A stretch of DNA of 64,000 nucleotides from Chiua virens (lineage: Eukaryota; Basidiomycota; Agaricomycetes; Boletales; Boletaceae), in assembly GCA_019787685.1 (NCBI GenBank), contig JAHNUO010000003.1, positions 2,418,001 to 2,482,000 on the forward strand, written 5' to 3'. The first letter of the stretch is position 1. Each line of letters opens with the position of its first letter. Shown one piece after another: positions 34,748 to 44,509 of the stretch. The notes beneath the pieces are model-generated. The model was not told the DNA's origin, searched no databases, and saw nothing but the letters and a program-made list of their open reading frames with translations. The translations under genes were made by a program, and so were the position numbers.

Positions 34748-37700
34748 ATGTTTAGGTGCGGCCATCCATGCACAGGCACATTCCCTTCCCCGAAATCCCT
34801 CAATCAACACTGGTCCTCTTGCCGAATCCATCAAACTCACCAGCGTCAACGCATCGAGAGATTAGGCCAGACTTTGGCCTTACCCGCAAAACGACCATGG
34901 TCAATTTCTGAGGTAAGACCTCGAAGGGCAGCCATGATTTTTAGCTAATGAGCAATCACGCTGATAGGCCCCTGTCCCCCTGTCCCCCCCTCGCCTCTCT
35001 ACTAACCACACATCGCCTAAAAGTGGTTCGCTGGAAACCAGCCATTCCACCATTGCCAATCCACAACCCCATTCCTCCAACGGCACCCCCGTCATGGCTG
35101 CTACCCAGGCATCAAGTGACAGTCTCACACCTGCCATGAGCCCTCCTGCCATTGACGTTGTACAACCTGCACCTTCCGACAAGCCTCTTGCGTCACACAT
35201 CCGTCTCTTGCCACCGAGGTACCGTGACCATCTCCCTGAGCCTCCCGTGTCTGTCCATGCCCCACCTGCTGCACCCTCGACAATTCGCCGCATATTCCTA
35301 CACATTTTTGACTCCTTCCGCACCCATTTCAACGCATTCAGTATCACTAGAGAATATCGCCATCGCCCGTCTCATGACCCGGATTCATTCATCTCCTCAG
35401 ACGAACTCTCCAAGAATTCGTCCACCTCACAACCAAGTCTCCCATTCGCAAAGCCAAACAATCATCCCCCACCTTGGCCATGGGCCAACATGACCATTTG
35501 GTGCCTTATGAAGTGGGTCTTGACAGGAGGCCGTTCTAAATCAGCCCCCAAGGTAAATCGATTGGTGCAAGATGTTCTTCAAGCCCCAGACTTCAGTACT
35601 GAGGACTTGTGAGGTTTCGATGCACAGGCCCAAACAGCCCGGTTGGATGCTGCAGCAAAACAACTCCCCTCCAGTGACCCCATAGGTCAGGACAAATGGA
35701 AGTGCACTAATGTGGAGATTCTTGTTCCCTCCAAGGAGAGTAATGAGACGTGCAGTGGCCAACCGTTTTCTATTGATGGATTTTACTACCGGCCCATCGT
35801 GGATGTGATTCGCACCATGTTTGCTGAGAGATCTTCGCGAGCCTTCCATTTGACACCATTCAAAAAGGTAAGGCAACGCCCTACTGTTGGACTGCGTACT
35901 CACATTGTCCTGCAAAAGGTATGGAAGTCTCCGATTATGGGTGAAGAACAACAAATATATGACGAGCTTTACACATCCGACGCCTGGCATAAAGCTCATG
36001 ATGATATCATGAAGCAACGAAGAATGGATAATTGCAAGCTCGAGAGGGTGGTTGCAGGGCTCATGTTGTGGTCGGATTCGACACGACTAGCACAATTCAG
36101 ACATGCGTCGGCATGGCCAATTTACCTTTTCTTCGGCAATGCCTCCAAGTATGGACGGACAACACCCAAGGGAGGAGCCTGCCACCCCATTGCATTTATC
36201 CCACTGGTATGACACGATGAGTGAGATCCAGAACTATTTTACTTACCCACGGCCTTACTAGCTGCCCGAGACACTCCGAAAGCTTATATCCACCATTTCC
36301 ACGAAGAAGCACAACCAGGATCTACTAGCCCATTGCAAACGGGAACTCATACATGCCATCTGGAGGATCCTATTGGACGCATCCTTCGTGGACGCCTACC
36401 GGAACGGAGTGAAGATCAAATGTTTCGACGGTGTCACACACAGGGTGTATCCACGGATATTCACATACTCAGCCGATTACCCCGAAAAGTTGGTCCTCAG
36501 TTGACCACGAAGTAAGCTCAACTGATCTATTGTCAGAGTTTTACTGGCGACAATTAGGGACAAAGGCATTTGCCTGTGTCCCCGCTGTTTAATTCCGAAG
36601 ACGAACTTCCACAAGCTAGGATTTCTGACCGACATCTCGGCAAGATTGTCCCGTGCACGTGAACATTGCATGCCAACCATTTTGGCGGCACGCCGACTCA
36701 TCTATGACCTTGGAAAGCCATTGAAGAGTCTCTTTGTGGAGAACCTCCTCAAAGCGAAGTCACTCGTGCCAACAGTGGTGAGAACATGATCCTCGATAGC
36801 CTTTACCCATGCTCACCTGACATCTAGAATGCATTCACCGAACGACTTTCTGACCAGGGCTTCGACATCTTCTCCGTGCTTACCGTGGACGTGTTGCACG
36901 AGTTTGAACTAGGTATCCTGAAGGCTACCCTGAAACATTTAATCTGAATTCTCTATGCCATATCTCCCCTTCATGTGGCCGTTCTCAACGAACGGTAAGT
37001 ATGCTTTTTGTTGTCCATGTACCGACCAATGATTCTCTGCTCAGGTTCGCCAAGATTCTACCTTTTGGACGGGCAGGAATCCGACGTTTTCCGGAGAACG
37101 TGGCAGAAACAAGCCTGCGACCTGCATGGTTTTTCAAGGATGTATTACAGGTGAGGCTTTTGTAGTTTTATTTATAGAAATCACCATAACCTCTTCACAG
37201 TGTGCCATGCCAGCGTTCGAATCTTTGCTCCCCCCCGGTTGTGATGATCAAGTTCAGACACTCCTCTTCCGACTTGCTGAGTGGCACGCGCTGGCGAAGC
37301 TCCGTCTTCATTCGGAAGATACACTCTTACTCCTTCGCCAGGCGTTGCGTCGGATGGCCAAGCAGTTACGCAAGTTCAAAGAAAGTACATGTCGTGAGTT
37401 CAGCACCTCAGAACTTCCCCAAGAGGCAGCCCAAAGGCAGAGGAGGGAGGTTGCAGGGGTGAAAGCGGGAACTCGCCAGAAGCCGTCACGCTCAGGAAGC
37501 TTACCGGTCTCTTTCAACTTGAATACATACAAGATCCACGCTTTAGGGGACTACGAAATGATGATTTGGTCATACGGGACTACCGATTCATACAACACTC
37601 AAGTGGTAAGTAACATCGACTACATTGTGTGGCCACGACTGACCACGATGGTACACACATAAGGGTGAACGAGCACACAGGTTGATCAAGAGATATTACA

Positions 37701-38967
37701 CCCAGTCCAACAAAAAAAACATAGAAGAACAATTTGCGAAGCAAGAGAGGCGGGACACTCTTTTGAGACAACAGCTAAACATAACGACTGCAGACCTGGA
37801 GGCAGTGGACAGTTTTCCGGACCTGCACCACTCTATGGCGAGCTTTCTTGGCCAGAACAACGTCGTCAATCTCGTCCAACTCCTCCATGATCATCGCGAG
37901 GATCCAGCTGTGAAAGTACGTCCAATCTTCTCAGGGGTAATGGGCAAGGACACATCATTGACGCAGATGACAGACCAATTTTATGCAGTCCTTAAGAGAC
38001 CATTTGCTTAGCAGGCTTTTTGGTCTCGATTTCGACGGCGACGAGCGCTCTTTCACTGAGGCGCAGTACCAATCGTTACGCCTCACCAACCTCGGGGCTG
38101 TCATCAATTCCAAACTCTTGCGCGTCAACTATACTACTTATGATATACGCCGGGACTACGACACAGTTCGATGTGGAGCCGGAGGTGTGGTGATGACCTC
38201 ATCCAGGGATGAGGAGCACCCATTCTGGTATGCACGTGTAATTCGCGCATTCAACATACCCGTGCTATTTGCTGCGGATGGTGTCAACTTTGCTCAGGAG
38301 AGGATGGAGGTGCTGTGGGTTCGTTGGCTCGGTATAGATCAAGATCATAAATGGGGGTTCAAAGAAGCACGTTTACCCAAGGTAGGATTTGTGCCAGATC
38401 AGCCCGGTTATCTACCCTTTGGCTTCTTGGATCCATCGCTGGTCATTCGTGGTTGCCACTTGATACCAGCTTTCGTGGAACAGTGCACCAGCGAATTGCT
38501 ACAACCTGGCACATTGTTGGCCAGACTCCCGGGTGAAACGGATGACTGGGCTGGATTCTACGTCAACATGTGAGTGTGCTTACGTCTATCATACCTCCAC
38601 TCCTCAATCAGCCTTCAGTTTTGCAGACCGAGACATGTTCACCCGGTTTTCTGGTGTAGGAGTGGGACACCTGGCTGTGCAATTGGGTGGTCGCGTACCA
38701 GCTCTGGTCATCAAGCCCCAGGATGAAATGGAAGTGGAAGAACCCACCTACGAACACGGTGATGTCGATGATGTGCTTGAAGGTGACGGTGAGACACCTG
38801 ATCTCGCATGCGGTGAACCCAAGGGCGAGGTGGATTACATGGATGTCAAAGATGAGCAGGAAGATGATGCTGATGACAATGGCAATGGCAATGGCAATGA
38901 CAATGACAATGACAATGGTGGCACAAGTGACTGTAATAGTGTCAGCGACAGCGAGGAAGTAGGATAT

Positions 38968-39522
38968 TGTCATATACCGCTCCGTTCTCCGTTCCTCCGA
39001 ATATAACTCCGTTTCTCTTAGACGATAACTCCGGGTCGATCTCCCTCAGGACGCAACTCCGCGACCCCGGACCTCCGTTACGTATATATGTTTCCTCCTT
39101 TTATATTAGTACATAACCTGTGTCTCACTTATGAGCACAGCTCCGGCTTTCTCAGTACCCGACTTACCTCCGGCTATGTAGTTTCCCGATCTTCCGTCTT
39201 ACTCAGTTCTTACCAACTCCGTTACTAATCTCCATTCCACTCCGAGTATATAAACTGTAGTACCATGACTGTGTACCCTTAGTCTGAATATTAGTTTATT
39301 GTATGACTCACTCCGAACACTCCGTAAGACCTTGACGGTCTTTACTCCGCTCGACTCCACTTTATGTGTTGAGTCATATATCTACCTCCGTTTTCCGCAC
39401 GTCCGAAATATAGGGACAGACTGTGACAAGGGTGCACCACATATGGTGAAGCCAAGTCCCGTCCGACGTTACAACTCCGGAGATCCGGAGTTGGCTACCT
39501 CCAAGTCGCACGGTCTCTAACA
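38968..39522 (+). repeat. 5' LTR
   Basis: 555 bp, TG...CA ends. It holds a TATA box at 39,247-39,254 and about 16 copies of CTCCG. Confidence 0.93.
39247..39254 (+). promoter_or_regulatory. LTR TATA box and inferred transcription start
   Basis: TATATAAA lies about 30 bp upstream of TAGTCTGAATAT (39,280-39,291), placing the start of the element's RNA at or beside that motif. Confidence 0.65.
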
Positions 39523-39523
39523 G

Positions 39524-39536
39524 TATATTCAGACTA
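39524..39536 (+). promoter_or_regulatory. Self-priming primer-binding site
   Basis: ATATTCAGACTA at 39,525-39,536, two bases after the 5' LTR, is the exact reverse complement of TAGTCTGAATAT at 39,280-39,291, at the inferred 5' end of the RNA. No tRNA-type TGG primer site is present. This is the arrangement known from Tf1, where the RNA's own 5' end primes reverse transcription. Confidence 0.75.
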
Positions 39537-39564
39537 CTTCTTGTCATCAGTCACCTCACGACCT

Positions 39565-40809
39565 ATGTCCTCTCACACCCGCCCTCAGACCAGTACTACT
39601 GGTATCTCTACCTTGAACCTATCTGACACTACCCGCATCCAATCTCTCAGGAACCTCCTCAGTCATCGACGAACTCCCGAAGTCATCGAAGATTTCCGAG
39701 GTTTCTCCACTCGACTTATTGCATCCTCTGCCTCTCGAGCACCCGTATTCCTGGGTGTACGAACTCCGTCTTCCCGTAATCAATCTCCGAGTATTCCGGG
39801 CTCCTCCAGGGGACATCCCTCTGATGAGCCCAACTCCGGAGATGACTTCTCTGACCCCGAAACCGAACTTGCCTCTGATGATACCTATGGGCGATTGACA
39901 AATGCAATACAAAGTCTCACTTGCGCCTCTCGTCACCCCTCCTCTAGCTCCTCCCCTCGCACTAAAGTCAGAGAACCTGATCAGTTTGATGGGACAAGCC
40001 CCCGCAAACTCCGAGTCTTTCTCGTTCAATGCGAGTTGAACTTCCAGGACCGTCCCAAGGCTTTCCGCTCAGACCGTGCCAAAGTCACATTTGCACTGTC
40101 TTATCTGAAAGGAATTGCCCTTGAATGGTTTGAACCCGACCTCCTCGAATCTGACCCCTCCGTCTCCCGTCCCCTCTGGAAAGATCACTACACCGACTTC
40201 GTTCTGGAACTCCAGACGAACTTTGGTCCGCACGATCCGGTCGGAGATGCGGAGTACGAACTCTGAGATCTGTCCATGAGTGATGGACAAAGGATCAACA
40301 AATATGTAGTTGAGTTTAACCGCTTAGCTGCTCAAGTCCGTGGTTATGGAGAAGGTGCTCTCCGTACCCATTTCTACAATGGTCTGCCAAACCGCATCAA
40401 AGACGAAATCTCTCACGTAGGCAAACCCCCAAGGCTCTCTGAAATGCGTTACATGGCGCAAGCTATCGATGCTCGCCATTGGGAGCGCAACTCCGAGATT
40501 AATCGCGCCTCCACGCAATCCTCCAGAAACTCCGCATCCGCATCACCTCCTATCTCCGAATCCGACCAAGAATATGACTCCGACGACTCCGTCGAGTCTA
40601 CCTCCGCACCCCAAGAACCTGAATCACCACTCGGTGAAGACGGTAAACTCACCTCCGTCGAACGTCAGAGACGTTTCGACCTCTTCTTATGTATGTTCTG
40701 TGGCCTCCCAGGACATAAGGCTAAGGACTGCCCCAAGTCCACTTCTCGCTCTGCAAAGCCCCGTGCTACACGAGCAACTCCGGTATCCTCCTCCGAGGAC
40801 ACTGACTAA
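39565..40809 (+). pseudogene. Retrotransposon Gag with one in-frame stop
   Basis: The ATG at 39,565 opens a Ser/Pro-rich N-terminus. The capsid-like core follows: REPDQFDGTSPRKLRVFLVQ, ALSYLKGIALEWFEPDL and FVLELQTNFGPHDPVGDAEY. TGA at 40,264-40,266 interrupts it, and the same frame continues at once as DLSMSDGQRINKYVVEFNRL, FYNGLPNRIKDEISHVGKP and MRYMAQAIDARHWER. An acidic linker and the zinc knuckle CMFCGLPGHKAKDC (C-X2-C-X4-H-X4-C) follow, then a stop at 40,807-40,809. The TGA could be a dead codon or a readthrough site; nothing in the sequence decides. No protease or polymerase follows. Confidence 0.85.
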
Positions 40810-41594
40810 GCCTCCGACCCCCGACTCCGTGTATTCTGAAGGAGCGTTACCTTCTACTGCACAATAAGGAGTATATTCAGAACCAACGCATCCAGTCTTT
40901 TCGACACTCTGGACCTCATGAACTTCAGTTTATGTCGTCACCTCCCTTCTTCTTTTCACCCCGAGAGAGTTCGAGGACATGATTCTTCACCTCGATACTC
41001 CCTACCCCTTCACTCCCCAGAACTCCGTTTACCCCGAGCCTCAACTCCGTTTACCCCGACTCTCATCCCCGACCTCCTCATAACTCCTCCGACCTTACCC
41101 TATGATCACTCCGACCGCACTCCGTGCACCTCCGTTGGGTCCCCCTGTTCTCTTGATTCTTGGATACCACTGATCCGCTCGCTAACACTCCGTTGAGCGA
41201 CGAGTTATGGACAGTAACTTTTCTGTTCACCTGAACATGGACGCCAACACATATGAGCTCGACTCTGCGCCTTTGGGTGTTCCCTCTGGCAACTCCGGCT
41301 ATTACTCCGATCCTCTAGGTTACTCCGGTCATCCCTCCTTGCTTGACATTGAAAACTCCATGGAACCTCAGCGACGTATACCGTTCTTTCCTGGATTACT
41401 TTGAAAGGCACTCACATCCCTCCTCCTTCGTACCCCGAACTCCCTCCGTCCACCTCCGCTGCTAGACGCTGGGACGTCTAGCCTAAGAGGGGGATATGGA
41501 CCTCCCATTCCCCACACTTCCATCTCCGCTCACTCCGTTTTCCTCCGAGAATCGTATCTTGTTGCTTTTTGCAACTTCATAAGTACATTCTATT
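40810..41594. other. Retrotransposon internal DNA without pol
   Basis: About 780 bp after gag. It is rich in CTCCG and Pro/Ser codons in all frames, with no reverse transcriptase, RNase H or integrase motif. A purine tract CCTAAGAGGGGGATATGG at 41,481 resembles the polypurine tract before the 3' LTR and may be an internal or relic copy. Confidence 0.6.
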
Positions 41595-42541
41595 CTACTC
41601 TACTTCTCCCTCCGCATCCGCCAAGTCACCCATCTCCACCTCCGTGCCCATCTCCGTGAGCTCCTTTTCGCCCACCTCCGCATCGACATCCTCATCATCC
41701 GACTCCTCCGACTTCACTCCGTACACCTCCTCCACCTTCAGCTCCACGAGCCTCGATAACAGAGCGTTCTGGTAATCCAGACGCCTGTTTTGCGACCTCA
41801 TCGCCGCTTGGAGATCCCTTACGGCCTCCGTCATCTGCTTCGCAACTCCCGCCCACGACTCCGCCGCCTGCACGAACGTCTCCGGAAGAGACGAGACTTG
41901 AGCCCCGCTCAGACCAGCGGACGACGACTCGGTCCTCGCCTTCTTCTTCGACTTCGGCACCTCCTCCGATTCCTCCACCCGTTTCCTCCGGCGCACCCTC
42001 TTCTCCGTCACCTCCTCTCCGGGCCTCTCACACTTCACCTTGGCGTCTCGACAAGGCTCGCAAGCTGTCGACTTCCTCCCTGCGCCCAGTACGCACTCCA
42101 GGCCTCGGTCCTCGCACCTAGTGCATGCCTCCCACTCCGACCCTCGCGCCTTCTCCTTCTCCTTGCCCTTCTCCTTGGGAGCACTCTGCTCCGCACGGAC
42201 CTCCTCGGCCTAGTAACTCCGTCAGCTCCGGAAGCCAGACGTTGTGAACCACTCACCCTTTTCTTGGCCTCCTCGACCTCTCGCGCCTCGCGCTCCTCTG
42301 CTTTCCTCCGCTCCTCCGCAGCCCTCCTCGCTTTCTCTGCCTCCTCTGCCTCGCGCCTCGCCTCTTCAGCCTTGCGCGCCTCCTCAGCTTCCTCCGCCTT
42401 CCTCCGTTCCTCCGCTTCTCTCCGAACCTTCATCCGTCGTCGCCGCTCCGTCGCCTTCGCGTCGAACAGCTCGTCGCTGTCATCGTCGCACTCCTTGAGA
42501 CGCGCGTCGTCCCACTCCTTGATGCTGCTGATATCGGACAT
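41595..42541 (-). CDS. Antisense gene in the retrotransposon: coiled coil plus six-Cys cluster
   Basis: Encoded opposite to gag. Exon 1 (42,541-42,257) starts MSDISSIKEWDDARLKECDD, then about 60 residues of Glu/Ala/Arg-rich charged helix (AEERRKAEEAEEARKAEEAR). A 47-bp intron (42,256-42,210; donor GTGAGT, acceptor CTAG) joins in phase 0 to AEEVRAEQSAPKEKGKEKEK. Next is the cluster CTRCEDRGLECV...CEPCRDAKVKCERP, spaced C-X2-C-X6-C then C-X2-C-X6-C, reminiscent of fungal Zn clusters. A Lys/Arg region, a second helical stretch and an acidic tail (SEESDDEDVDAEVGEKEL) complete about 299 residues. TATATAAG lies about 45 bp upstream of the ATG. The balance of a basic metal-binding-like centre and acidic tail suggests a nucleic-acid or chromatin role, but that is inference. 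Unspliced, the downstream part would be out of frame. Confidence 0.8.
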
Positions 42542-42584
42542 GGTAGGAATTAATGGTTAAGGAATGAAACAGCCATCCGCCGGA

Positions 42585-42592
42585 CTTATATA
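42585..42592 (-). promoter_or_regulatory. TATA box of the antisense gene
   Basis: TATATAAG on the - strand, 44-51 bp upstream of the antisense ATG, between that gene and the 3' LTR. Confidence 0.6.
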
Positions 42593-42716
42593 CAGAGCAC
42601 GTCACCCACACTCCGAATTCAAACTCCGCACATCCGTCACCTCCACTCGCGCTTTGTTCGCGCTTTGACTCCGCTTGACTATTGTTCCTCGCTAAAGGCC
42701 TTCAAGGGTTCAGGCC

Positions 42717-42728
42717 TAAAAGGGGGAT
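42717..42728 (+). promoter_or_regulatory. Polypurine tract
   Basis: AAAAGGGGGA directly before the 3' LTR (separated by TAC), as needed to prime plus-strand DNA synthesis. Confidence 0.75.
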
Positions 42729-42730
42729 AC

Positions 42731-43283
42731 TGTCATATACCGCTCCGTTCTCCGTTCCTCCGAATATAACTCCGTTTCTCTTAGACGATAACTCCGGGTC
42801 GATCTCCCTCAGGACGCAACTCCGCGACCCCGGACCTCCGTTACGTATATATGTTTCCTTTTTATATTAGTACATAACCTGTGTCTCACTTATGAGCACA
42901 GCTCCGGCTTTCTCAGTACCCGACTTACCTCCGGCTATGTAGTTTCCCGATCTTCCGTCTTACTCAGTTCTTACCAACTCCGTTACTAATCTCCATTCCA
43001 CTCCGAGTATATAAACTGTAGTACCATGACTGTGTACCCTTAGTCTGAATATTAGTTTATTGTATGACTCACTCCGAACACTCCGTAAGACCTTGACGGT
43101 CTTTACTCCGCTCGACTCCACTTTATGTGTTGAGTCATATATCTACCTCCGTTTTCCGCACGTCCGAAATATAGGGACAGACTGTGACAAGGGCACACCA
43201 CATACGGTGAAGCCAAGTCCCGTCCGACGTTACAACTCCGGAGATCCGGAGTTGGCTACCTCCGAGTCGCACGGTCTCTAACA
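42731..43283 (+). repeat. 3' LTR
   Basis: 553 bp, nearly identical to the 5' LTR; differences include a 2-bp shortening near 42,856 and single changes near 43,195-43,265. Confidence 0.93.
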
Positions 43284-43546
43284 GATATTAATATGAGAAC
43301 TGTCGATGATTCTTAGGTGACCATTAGGAACCCATTATCAGAAATTCAGCCCACTAGCAGATACATGCCGGTACATAATCCCTTATAATGGGCTTGTCAG
43401 ACCGAAATCACACAGCATTCCATGTAGATTCTTTGTGCAGTAATATAAAGTTGGAAAGGGAATGTACGAGAATATAAGGGGCTGGCATGCTGTTAAAAAA
43501 TTGCAATTTGTATAAGACGTTATAAGGAATCAGTCAAACTCGTGAT

Positions 43547-44077
43547 GTGGAAAGCTGTCCCAGAGTGTTGGTGGGCACAGGATTAGGTACGGGTCAACCC
43601 ATGACGTACAGTAATCAAGGCCTCATCTTTAATGACGCACACGGCACTCAAGTACAAGACAATTTTGCGATTCCTATGAGTGTGTCCGGGCCCATCGCTG
43701 CGTCAATGGAACCACTGCACCCCCTGTCCATACTAGATCCACATTCAGCACCCAATTCTCCCCAAACAGGACGTCTTCCACCAATTCCGGACACCATCAC
43801 CAACATTACTCTAGCTTCACCCGGGCAATCGAAACAAAAGTCAAGGCCTTCTCAGCGTGCACAGCGTGACAATGCTATCGGCGACTCTTTCAGTAAAGAG
43901 AACAACGTCCTGCCACCAGGAATCAATGGTTTGAAGAATGTGAAAGTCAAACAAGGGAAGGGCTCACAACATCCTGCAGATCGTGGGTCGCCGAAAAAGA
44001 TGACAGTGAGGAACAGTAAACGGTCGGCCAATGCTGTCGAGAATGATGCTGATTCAGCACCACTGAAGAACAAGTAA
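43547..44077 (+). CDS. Hypothetical low-complexity protein fragment
   Basis: Open frame of 176 codons, the first in-frame ATG being near 43,600 (MTYSNQGLIFNDAHGTQVQD). It is Pro/Ser/Lys-rich with basic patches (KQKSRPSQRAQRDN; RGSPKKMTVRNSKRSANA). The end AAGAACAA/GTAAGTTG looks like a splice donor, so this may be the first exon of a gene whose remainder is lost or was replaced by the repeats that follow. I recognise no family. Confidence 0.35.
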   Translation: MESCPRVLVGTGLGTGQPMTYSNQGLIFNDAHGTQVQDNFAIPMSVSGPIAASMEPLHPLSILDPHSAPNSPQTGRLPPIPDTITNITLASPGQSKQKSRPSQRAQRDNAIGDSFSKENNVLPPGINGLKNVKVKQGKGSQHPADRGSPKKMTVRNSKRSANAVENDADSAPLKNK

Positions 44078-44509
44078 GTTGTTCAGCTCCCCTTGTTATG
44101 TCCATTGTTCACTCAGAAGAAAAGGAAACACAAGGTTTAGACTTTGTGCGGATAGTCGCCCCCTCCTTGTGACATAGCCACAGATACCTGTTTGTGATGT
44201 AGTTAGGATTTTTCGTGCTACAGAGTATACAGTACAATGGTGATTTAGCTACAGATACCCACTGCCTTGATGTAGCTACAATGGCTTTATGCTATGGAAT
44301 GTGCAGCTGTTACCCGTCTGAAGCGAAGCTATGGACTCTATCACCATGTCCCTATCCCACATCCACGTGCCACTGAATGAAAGAAATCAATATGTTAGCA
44401 ACAGAAAAGTGGGAGTGATATGGAGAAACATAGGACTTAAATACCAGTAGGAAAGCAAGTCGTGATAACAATAGATGGTGGTCTGACGAAACGTGTGATA
44501 GCGAGAGCA

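Larger units (their letters stand above)
38968..43283 (+). mobile_element. Non-autonomous Tf1/sushi-like LTR retrotransposon
   Basis: Complete 4,316-bp element: LTRs 38,968-39,522 and 42,731-43,283, both starting TGTCATATACCG and ending GGTCTCTAACA, with target duplication GATAT at 38,963-38,967 and 43,284-43,288. By eye the LTRs differ at about five bases and one 2-bp indel in 555, so insertion is recent. The internal region holds a gag with a CCHC knuckle but no protease, reverse transcriptase or integrase motif that I can find, so it must depend on another element for mobility. An antisense gene occupies the 3' half. The self-priming site and gag type place it near Tf1/sushi elements of the Ty3 (Metaviridae-like) lineage. 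Confidence 0.92.
34748..43291 (+). pseudogene. Plavaka-type transposase, nonsense mutations, split by a retrotransposon
   Basis: The coding part runs 34,748-38,967. It opens with a C2H2-like finger: MFRCGHPCTGTFPSPKSLNQ followed by H, four residues and C. It then shows the Plavaka block order: GQPFSIDGFYYRPIVDVIRT; VWKSPIMGEEQQIYDELYTS; KLERVVAGLMLWSDSTRLAQ; ASAWPIYLFFGNASKYGR; TYSADYPEKVLLATI with CLCPRCLIPK; FDIFSVLTVDVLHEFELGIL; and GDYEMMIWSYGTTDSYNTQV-GERAHR. Two in-frame TGA codons interrupt it, at 35,610-35,612 (EDL*GFDAQ) and 36,945-36,947 (KHLI*ILYA). The tail is acidic, with an (NG)n/(ND)n run at 38,876-38,920. The LTR retrotransposon at 38,968-43,283 sits after codon TAT of the last residues; the original TAA lies at 43,289-43,291. 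In the present sequence translation would run into the LTR and stop at 39,003. This is a dead DNA transposon of the CACTA-related Plavaka group. Confidence 0.88.

Noticed and set aside
38608..38973. Minus-strand hydrophobic frame opposite the Plavaka tail
   Set aside because: It arises from the complement of the Asn/Asp/Gly repeat and has no independent support.
43292..43546. Terminal inverted repeat of the Plavaka element
   Set aside because: I could not match this DNA with the sequence upstream of 34,748 in inverted orientation.
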